Made by a program: the position numbers and the translations under genes
Origin: Microvelia longipes
Taxonomy: Eukaryota; Arthropoda; Insecta; Hemiptera; Veliidae
DNA length: 64,000 nucleotides
Direction: 5' to 3'
Assembly: GCA_018340805.1 (NCBI GenBank)
Contig: JACMZG010000008.1
Span: forward strand, 80,539,542 to 80,603,541
Notes under the pieces: generated by a model
Database searches by the model: none
The model's input: the letters and a program-made list of their open reading frames with translations, nothing else
Told to the model about the DNA's origin: nothing
Shown: positions 56,811 through 64,000 of the stretch, piece by piece
Layout of the letters: every line of letters begins with the position of its first letter
How positions within the stretch are numbered: position 1 is the stretch's first letter

Positions 56811-57086
56811 GACAAAGAAGAAGCGCAAGTGAAGTATACAGTATTAATAAAACACCCAAGTCTCTCCACATATAATATTTATTGACAGAGCCAGCTTTCA
56901 ACCTTTCGGTCATCATCAGTGCCGGCGAACGATGTATAAAGGTAGTAAGGAGTCACTTGTTAGCTTTGACAAATCGGACCTCCTTACTACCTTTATACAT
57001 CGTTCGCCGGCACTGATGATGACCGAAAGGTTGAAAGCTGGCTCTGTCAATAAATATTATATGTGGAGAGACTTGGGTGTTTTATT
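56811..57086. mobile_element. Penelope-like inverted pair with two intact hammerhead cores
   Basis: Arms 56845-56952 and 56980-57087 are exact inverted copies of about 108 nt around a 27-nt spacer. 34 extra bases (56811-56844) are present at one end only. Each arm has a hammerhead: plus strand 57009-57048 and minus strand 56923-56884. Helix I is GGCA/UGUC, the core is CUGAUGA, and helix II is GACC-GAAA-GGUU. GAA follows, then helix III AGC-UG-GCU and cleavage-site C at 57044. This fits a minimal type I hammerhead as reported for Penelope-like elements. There is no reverse transcriptase, so this is a terminal-repeat-only derivative. The 63-codon frame over 56932-57123 is not a gene. Confidence 0.8.
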
Positions 57087-57098
57087 AGGACCATATTA
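57087..57098 (+). repeat. 12-bp target-site duplication, right copy
   Basis: Identical to 56799-56810. The inverted arm shares its first base. Confidence 0.8.
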
Positions 57099-57515
57099 TT
57101 GGCAAATTTCTAATCGATCCTAGTTTTTCCTTGCATTTTATGAATTTTTGATTCTTTTGCTTAGATATTAAAAATGGTTAAAGACTCGTATACTAATTAG
57201 TTCCCGGATAAAACTACTAGATTATTATTATTTAAATTATAAGATTTTAATTTAAAATGTAGTTTACATCCTTAAACTACTAGGCCAAAAGAAAGTATTG
57301 TTGTTTCTTGTTTCATGTTTTCAGCATGAACTATGAACGCTCTGGGAGCTAAGACGATAACATACCAAGATATACATGAAGGCACCTTGGTAAAATCTCT
57401 TAGAAACTCTTAAGACACCTAAATGGGAAATTTAGTTCTAATACTGGTTTTGGATTTTTATTGAAAACATTTTACTGTTTAAATATACTTTTAGTATAAA
57501 TGAGGGTAGGTTAAG

Positions 57516-58879
57516 TATTTAATTATATTTGTTAGGCAGTATTGCTGCAATGTAACTTATTCGGGAACGTTTTATTGATCAATATAAATACATTTTTTTA
57601 CCTAGATTTTTCGTCAATTAATCTCTTACGATAGCTATTTATAATATTGTTATTAATAATAGTTAATTAATAAAATTTATCATTTTTTTGTTAAAGGTAA
57701 ATTTGCTGGGATTTTCAAAACGTTTTTTTGCATAGTAAGTCAAATTCAAAATTATCTTGCAATAATTTTTTTAAGATTGGTGATTTTCTTACTTTAAAAA
57801 TTTGGAAAATCATTGTATGGAAAATGCTCTCAATTTAATTCTTAAGATAAGTTAAGACATTAAAAATTCAATTACATACTCTTACTAAAAGGTATATCAG
57901 GATTAAGACATAAGGAGATTTAAAGTCTAGACAAAGATTTACCTTTATGTTGGTAGCACTGTTTCTGTGTTTTGCCGGAGGACTGTATTTCACAGAAAAC
58001 TCTTACAGGGGATTTGAAGGAATTGCAGGAATGTCATGATTCCCCTATTTGTCTTAGGGTGGGAAGTGAGTGTAATTACAATTATCTGAGTATGTAGATA
58101 TGTGACATGCCCCGGAGGCATGAAATAGTAAAAACCCCTCCCTTAAATAACTGCAAATACCGCTGTAAACATAATTCACTTGTAACCCCTTCTTGTGGTG
58201 CCCTTAAGCGTTTTATGTACTTCTAAAATTTTCTATCTAAATATGCTCCCTTTATTGAAGAGTACATTACTTAACATCATAAGCTCTAGAAAAATTCCAT
58301 TCCACCGTAATCTTTAATACTTGGCGTCCACTGTGTTTTAGACTGTTTCTGACCTGAAGTATCCTCTCCATAGTTATAAAAACTTTTTTCAGGCGATTTA
58401 CTCGTATTTATTAAGAGAACCTGAGTACTTTAAGCTTATTTGCCATTACAATTTGGCTTGAATTTAAGTTCACTTATATTTAGAAGAGACGAGAAAAATC
58501 GTTTCAACGATCGTTTTGATATTAGAGCTAATAACCGTATTTCAACCTGAATTACGGTTGCATTTGTTAAACTCTGTTTTATTAGCTTTAAGCATTGAAA
58601 TTAGATATACGTATAAGCTTTTAAGTTAATAAACATATTAAGTTTAGTATTTTTCAAAATTTCGTTTGTGTGAGTTTAAAGGTCGCAACTTTATGTTTAC
58701 TAAGTGCTCTTATTTTTACATTGATAAATAAAAATTATACTAATCGCAGGGTCAAACAAGATTTGAGATCACTCGTATTTAGAAATGTAGAGAAGAATTG
58801 TTTCATGGTCAAACATGATTATTAAGAATGATAAATATCATTTTGAGGATGTGCATGAATGATAAATAATAAAAAGAAA
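57516..58879. other. no gene seen
   Basis: AT-rich sequence. A mixed patch at 58090-58210 (ACATGCCCCGGAGGC) is unassigned. Confidence 0.4.
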
Positions 58880-58985
58880 AGTTTCTCTACACAATAAACC
58901 TCTGATGATGGCCTCTAGCTAGGTTGAAAGCGCTTTGCCAGTAAAGTTTAATTCTACGGAGAGACATTTATTTTCATTATTTACG
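58880..58985 (+). mobile_element. Penelope-like remnant with hammerhead-like core
   Basis: CTGATGA at 58902-58908, helix II GGCCT...AGGTT, GAAA at 58926-58929 and helix III AG-CG-CT. Helix I cannot form from CCT and TGCC. A short piece of the opposite arm (AGTTTCTCTACAC near 58880) survives, so this was probably an inverted pair that lost one arm. Confidence 0.55.
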
Positions 58986-59979
58986 AACATAAATATGTTC
59001 CTTAAACTTTAACTTTAGTGATTTATAACTTTTCGTTTATGTTATTTCTAAGATCGCAACCTTTTTTTCGACGGTCTTTTTAATTTTTTTTTTAGTAAGT
59101 GCTATTATTTTTACTTAGATAAATAAAGTTATATCAATTTCAAGGTAAACAAGAATTTCTTCAAGTTTTTTCTTTTAACTCCAAGATTTTTTTCTATTCT
59201 TAAAATTCCAGATAATCGATATTGTTACAAAAACACCCCCCTTTCCTCATAAAGCAAAAAAAGCATGGATGTTCTCTCCCAAACACAAATGCTTATTAAA
59301 GCAATTCATTATGTTCCAAGTTAAAACTGTTGATGAATACACTTAAGGTTGAATTATTACCCAACTTTTTTTTACCTGAAACCACAAGATAATTTATATC
59401 AGTGGTTTTCCATTCACAGCCTTATTATTTCCTTCTGTTTTCCTTTCCCCCTCTTTATTTCCTCTTTATTACATTCTCTTATCTAAAATTCGAATTATAT
59501 CTTGATTTATTGTAAGGGTTTACGTATTTTTCTTCATTTAATGGTGGAGAGGAATTTGAAAGAACAGCCGTTGTTATTATTATTACCGAATCCGTCGACA
59601 CAATTTCATTATTTTCAATTGCTAGGCTGAAATATTTCAATAATAATATTTATTTTCCTTCATCCATGTAAGAAAAATAACGCTTCGCTAGCCTAAGCGT
59701 GGCCGCAAAACATTCATAGCAAGTAGCCCACGTCAAGCATTTAATAGCAAATCAAATTATGCTATATACATGGCGCAATGTCATATAATAACGAATAAAC
59801 ATACAACACAAAAAGTAAAGTTCATTAGTAAATTAGTTACTTACAGAGAAGTTCGACTTCTCTGCTATGTTTTAATTAGATATGTAAGCATAATAACCTT
59901 TGAGTCACATTCTATTTAGATTTTATTGTATAGTTAGTTAGTTTGTAGATAAGTTTTAGTATTTTTTTGTTCCTTTTAC
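58986..59979. other. no gene seen
   Basis: AT-rich spacer. Confidence 0.4.
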
Positions 59980-60235
59980 CTTGATACCTGGTTCCCTAGA
60001 CTTCTTCAGACACAGGTGACCCTCCCCCACCAGTGCCTCAAACCACACCCACGCCAACTCCTTCCTCTGCTCCCTCCTCCTACTTCCTACCCAAATGCCA
60101 GTTTGTGAACAGCTCTGACGTAAAGTCGAAACCGGTCAGTTATAATTTTTTTATACTATTGTGGTTGACAATATATTAATTATTTTTAATTCTAGTGTGT
60201 TTTATTAAACATCGTGGTGAGTCTATACCGCAAAA
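59980..60235 (+). mobile_element. retroelement 3' end: Pro/Thr-rich frame plus hammerhead-like motif
   Basis: An open frame from about 60005 reads GDPPPPVPQTTPTPTPSSAP and continues toward CQFVNSSDVKS with no stop. Overlapping it, 60111-60141 has CTCTGACG, GTCGAAAC and CGGTCAGTT. Helix III AC-CG-GU and helix I AGCU/AGUU can form with C at 60137 as the cleavage base. A9 of the core is T in this copy, which should abolish activity. The Pro/Thr-rich tail followed by a ribozyme-like 3' region suggests the end of a retroelement reading frame. Confidence 0.45.
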
Positions 60236-60289
60236 TCTCCGTCAAAACAACTAATGATCAAAACAAACAACCAATATACAAGGTCCTTT

Positions 60290-60335
60290 TTCTATGCGAG
60301 CCGAGGCCCTGCGAAGCGGCTAGGAGCTGAAAACT
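60290..60335 (+). repeat. GC-rich patch related to 14239-14298
   Basis: TGCGAGCCGAGGCCCTGCG and AAGCGGCTAGGAGC share the GCGAAGCGGC core with the tandem repeat at 14239. A single unit only. Confidence 0.3.
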
Positions 60336-61029
60336 TCGTTTTTAAAGAACCAAGTTGCTATCAAATTTCCTATTAACTTTATAATTACTATTAAAATTTA
60401 TTCTGTATAACTAGCCCCGAAAATAAAACTTAAATTAAATTTAATCCAGGGCAAATACATTTTTAAAACATATAAATTTATGCTTAAAAACATATATATT
60501 TATTTAAATTTTATTACTTTTATAAAAGCATTTATTATAGGCTGAAGGGCTATTTATTATATACGAGGGTATAATAACACGAAAATTCCAAGGAACCCTC
60601 CTAATCCCTTTATAGGAGCTTTTCCTTTGTTTCCCAGCTCATGTTAATACGCAGCAAATTATTCTATATTGTAACATTATCTTCTTTATACTTTTTAATA
60701 TTTATTGTTTTATCCTCTTATTTTATTAAGATTAAATAATTCACCTTTTATGTTATATATTGTTTTTTTCGCCTTCATGTCACATATGTTTTAAATTTTT
60801 ATCGTGTTTAGATTTGGGCTATTTAACTTTTTGAATTGCGTAGAAGCAAGAAGTAGTTTTTTTGAAAGTTCATAGAACACCATCTCAGGTTTTATCAAGT
60901 TTGTAAATTTAAATCCTCAAAATTCCAAAGATGGGTGAAATATATTAATTAAATTATTCAAACTTGTTTATAGAACTAAAAAGTCGCCTTGATTTAACAT
61001 AATTAGCGTAGAATTAAAAGATTTAATGC
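60336..61029. other. no gene seen
   Basis: AT-rich spacer. Confidence 0.4.
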
Positions 61030-61190
61030 TCAGTACCTCAGAACTTTTACTCTTGTTGTCGGATTCGCTAGGCTCACCTTCGCTATTTCGATGATCACGT
61101 TATTTTAACTGCGGTATGTCATCTGCCTCGCTTTGCTTGTCCTTGCGCAGTACAAAAATCTGTTTTATTCCCAAATTTGGTTTAGTTATC
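61030..61190 (-). mobile_element. R1 copy Q, 3' terminal fragment
   Basis: CAGTACCTCAGAACTTTTAC, GTCGGATTCGCTAGG and CTGCCTCGCTTTGCTTGTCC, then GTTTTATTCCCAAATTTGG. Only the GC-rich end of R1 is present. Confidence 0.6.
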
Positions 61191-61203
61191 CCAATTTATA
61201 TAT

Positions 61204-61555
61204 TGCAGTTTGACTTTGACAATAAAGGGGTCTCATAGATTATGTTTTTACTTTGAACAAAAAAGGGTCTTATAGATTGCAATTTTACTTGGACACTATA
61301 AAGGTCTCATAGATTGCAGTTTGATGACCATAAAGGTCTCATAGATTGCAGTTTGACCATAAAGGGTCTCATTGATTGCAGTTTGGTTTTGACCATAAAA
61401 GGGTCTCATTGATTGCAGTTTGATTTTGACCATAAAAGGGTCTCATTGATTGCAGTTTGGTTATGACCATAAAAGGGTCTCATTGATTGCAGTTTGATTT
61501 TGACCATAAAAGGGTCTTATAGATTGCAGATTTACTTAGACCCTAAAGGCCAAAA
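61204..61555 (+). repeat. 37-bp minisatellite, about 9 units
   Basis: ATTGCAGTTTGRTTTTGACC and ATAAAAGGGTCTCATTG form a unit; starts at 61412 and 61449 are exactly 37 bp apart. Early units are shorter or diverged (GATGACCATAAAGG), while the later four are nearly identical. Confidence 0.9.
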
Positions 61556-62029
61556 ACTTCAAACTATATATTTTAAATCTGTTTACATAAACTTTTTAAA
61601 TTTTTATTAACTTTTCTCAATTCGCTTAAAAGAAAAATATTACATAGATTTTTTATTTAATTCGTGATATAAAATCAGTGGAGCAAATAAAAGAAAATAA
61701 GACTGAATTTACTTTTTTAATAATATTTTAGGTTTCGCTTTGTACACGATATTTGAAGTTTAACTCCCCTTTTGAGTCCAACTACTAAGCGAATTGAATC
61801 TATACAATTTATAGAATTCTTACTGCTTCACTTCACTGTATTGAATAGCTGGTTTTATTTTCGTTTACTTTATTAATTCCTTATCATAACTGAAACCGTG
61901 TTGTATTCTAATTCATAACAGTAGCCTTTCTTTGTTGGAGCAAAAAGGAGAAAAAGGGGAGACAGGATTGTTGCAGGAAAAGCTAAAAGGACAGAGTTGT
62001 GGACGTAGACAGAGATAAATATATTACTC
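61556..62029. other. no gene seen
   Basis: AT-rich spacer. Confidence 0.4.
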
Positions 62030-62217
62030 GTAAATATATGAGATCTTGGCGGTTTCACTTAGTGACTTGGCCATTGCGCAGCACACACAGATTAAATAGG
62101 CTGAATATGTTTTATAGTGTATGTCCACTCTCTATACAAGATGTTCAGTACTGCAATGCCTTAAGCTGTGTAATGGCCAAGTCACAAAGTGAAACCGCCA
62201 AGACCTCATATATTTAC
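62030..62217. mobile_element. 188-bp foldback element, 45-bp arms
   Basis: GTAAATATATGAGATCTTGG at the left and CCAAGACCTCATATATTTAC at the right are arm ends. Inner parts GCGGTTTCACTTAGTGACTT and AAGTCACAAAGTGAAACCGC also pair, with two or three mismatches. The loop is about 98 nt of unique sequence. The 85-codon frame through it is not supported. Confidence 0.7.
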
Positions 62218-62289
62218 AACTGTTATTGGGAACCTACGATTTGGCTTATTCAATGATCTCACAACTTTTTACGTTTGACTTGGCTATTT

Positions 62290-62362
62290 TTTACACCCGT
62301 TTCTTTATGTTGGGATATACTTTCACTATATATACCTAATGTATAAATGAGGAAAAGCAATT
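62290..62362 (-). mobile_element. R1 5' terminal fragment
   Basis: Minus strand: ACCCGTTTCTTTATGTTGG, TACTTTCACTATATATACC and TATAAATGAGGAAAAGC correspond to the 5' hairpin and the bases just inside it. Confidence 0.45.
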
Positions 62363-62625
62363 ATTGTAGCGTGGAGGTATGCAAGTTAGATGCATTTCTT
62401 TTTAAATCCCTCCTATCTTTCTGAACCATAGTATTCTCACCTAAGTTTCCGGTTTATGCCTTATAGTCTAATCACCTAATTTTTTTCTTTCAAAAATTTC
62501 CTTTATTTTCCAAAACAAATCAACAAGTTTATGTAATTTACCCTTAGTCTCACTTTATAGAATTCACACATTTTTAAAAATTAAAAACAATGACTTTAAT
62601 TCTATAAGTTAATTAGTTATAAAAT

Positions 62626-62672
62626 TAAGCTATGGCCATTTCACCCAACATTGTGTGCATCATCAGGCTAAT
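62626..62672 (-). ncRNA. hammerhead-ribozyme-like motif, distinct sequence
   Basis: Minus strand: helix I AGC/GCU, core CTGATGA (62666-62660), a weak helix II, GAA at 62642-62640, helix III AUG-GC-CAU and A as cleavage base at 62631. The core and helix III geometry match the other loci, but the flanks differ, so it probably derives from another element family. Helix II has a mismatch. Activity is inference. Confidence 0.5.
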
Positions 62673-63520
62673 AAACTAAACACTACATTAACTACTAAAA
62701 TTCACAGAAAACAAATAAAGCACATATACGTAAGACTAGAATTAAATAAATTAATAATCACAGAATTAGCTTAAGTTGCTACAAGTTTATCCAAAAGACT
62801 AACCTGTTTTCACAACAGTCACATAACCAACAAAACTATTATTATTCCTAATTGTTATCAAGATCAGCTATACATAATATTTTATGTACTCGTGTACATA
62901 ATCTATGCTAATATTTAAAGTGTTTAAGGACATTTTCATTGATAAAACAAGGAAAATTTACAAAAATGTTAAAGCGTCACCACTTAAAAAAAAGCGAAAA
63001 GTGGGCTTAGTCTTATACTTCAATAATACTTGGATAAGATTATGAATATGGTGTAAATAAAATATAATCGATGCTGTTCAGGAGTGGAACGGACGTGTTA
63101 AATAGCGTGACAGGTAATTCTAACGAGGAAGTTTCCCTGAGGTTTGTTTGTTTAGTTAAAAGCAAAGGAAAACCCTGACATAACAAGTTTGATTGCTTTT
63201 ACCCTTTTCTTGTTATTTGTGAAAGCGATATGAATTGTGCTACCTAGTTGTTCGGTTTTACCCTCCGCTCTTAGCTCGAGATTCTACCCATCATAAGACC
63301 GAAATTTATGTTACTTAGCTGGATCTAACGTTTAGTACCTTTTGTAGCTTAACGCTTTATGTAGAGATAAGGTGTCAAATATATTTAAGGAACGGTTCGT
63401 AACTATATATAGAGATTATATAAACGATTTATACAATCGTTAGTATAAAAATAATTTCAGTCTATATTTTTTAAAAAGTTTCATTTGTGAATTTCTTTGG
63501 AAAAAGTCGTTAATAAAGAA
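62673..63520. other. no gene seen
   Basis: AT-rich spacer; a short TTATATAAACG/CGATTTATACAA mirror occurs near 63418-63435. Confidence 0.4.
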
Positions 63521-63559
63521 GTCTGACTCCCGCCATGACACTCATGGCGGGAGTCAGAC
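63521..63559. repeat. perfect 18-bp hairpin
   Basis: GTCTGACTCCCGCCATGA and TCATGGCGGGAGTCAGAC are exact complements around the loop CAC. It is far more GC-rich than the flanks. Confidence 0.75.
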
Positions 63560-64000
63560 TCTGAAGTTTGTCAGAAACCCATTTAAGAAGTTTCTAATAA
63601 CGAAAAAATACTTTTTGCGAAACGTAAAAATCCGGAAATTCAAAATGCGCTCGGTAAATATGAAAAATAGGGTATCGTTATCAATAGGTTTTGAGGCTTG
63701 AAGCCGAATGAAACCTAACTCAAGTCCATGCAATCACTTAAAAAATCCTAGGGCACTCAAAGTTCCCTAGGAATACAAGTTCGCAGGGATCCTCGAAGGC
63801 AGGGTTCCAAGTTTGAAATGTGGAAGTTTATAACTACTAAATAATTCTTGTGTGAAGTCCGAATGCCTGGCGAATTAACTTTGAAATGCATGCTACCGTT
63901 ATTCGACTAGTTGTATAAAATTGTCTGGATTTTTCAAAGGGACTGTTCTAAAAACTTTAAAATGTAAGCAATATCAAAAAAGCCAAACCAAGCATTAAAT
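63560..64000. other. no gene seen
   Basis: Mixed-composition sequence, with CCTAGGGCACTC and GTTCCCTAGG forming an imperfect inverted motif near 63748-63772. Confidence 0.35.

Larger units (their letters stand above)
56441..57515 (-). mobile_element. R1 copy P, split by a Penelope-like insertion
   Basis: 3' part 56441-56810: GGCCTACCTCGGAACTTATC, CGAACTAGCTTCGCTTG and TGATGGCAAATTTC. 5' part 57087-57515: TTGGCAAATTTCTAATCG, GCTCTGGGAGCTAAGACG, TTTAGTTCTAATACTGG and TTTAGTATAAATGAGGG. R1 order is continuous once the 276-bp insertion is removed. Confidence 0.75.

Noticed and set aside
59400..59425. hAT-like CAGTGGTTTTCC
   Set aside because: It matches only the first nine bases, and no partner end was found.
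61204..61555. CRISPR-like array
   Set aside because: The whole 37-bp unit is conserved, so there are no spacers.

Overview
This window looks like a stretch of an AT-rich, repeat-dense nuclear genome from an invertebrate animal, most likely an arthropod; the species cannot be told from what I see. There are no bacterial-style operons, no gene-dense blocks and no long open reading frames (the longest, 131 codons, lies across dispersed repeats). A canonical nuclear tRNA-Glu(TTC) gene with internal Pol III promoter boxes, two tRNA-derived SINEs, a non-LTR retrotransposon fossil and Penelope-like remnants all point to a metazoan. The only gene I call with high confidence is that tRNA, at 16182-16253 on the minus strand. 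No complete protein-coding gene was found. The window is either intergenic or inside a very long intron; a perfect zero-length-exon (recursive splice) motif at 17976/17977 on the plus strand weakly favours a long intron.

The main component is one dispersed repeat family, called R1 here, with about twenty copies on both strands covering roughly a sixth of the window. Its 5' end is a hairpin (ACTTTTCC...GGAAAAGT). It continues through a CCGAAACCGGGAT block, a GTCTGTCTGTATGTG block, the motif GCTAGAGAGTTGAAA, and a GC-richer end with repeated GAGCGAAGCGAG units. The terminus carries a second copy of the inverted repeat (GAGGAAAAGT) and a small GGTAC-CCC-GTACC hairpin. This layout and several motifs resemble the INE-1/Helentron group of non-autonomous rolling-circle elements.

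A second theme is hammerhead-ribozyme-like cores (CUGAUGA...GAAA) in remnants that resemble Penelope-like retroelements. Two loci (15679-15954 and 56811-57086) are near-perfect inverted pairs with a ribozyme in each arm. Further single or decayed motifs lie at 11259, 40178, 41071, 47837, 54058, 58899, 60111 and 62626.

Nested insertions give a local chronology. A 584-bp SINE with 15-bp target duplications sits in an older LINE fossil (8453-9530). A 237-bp SINE sits in an R1 copy (32055-32745). A ribozyme-bearing inverted pair with a 12-bp duplication sits in another R1 copy (56441-57515). A 473-bp palindromic element with TATA duplications sits precisely in a 42-44 bp tandem array (35788-36440).

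Other content is (TA)n microsatellites, several minisatellites (55, 37, 33, 30 and about 32 bp units, the last with a trimeric higher-order pattern), perfect hairpins, and two smaller dispersed families (R2, R3). The remaining gaps are AT-rich sequence in which I see no gene.
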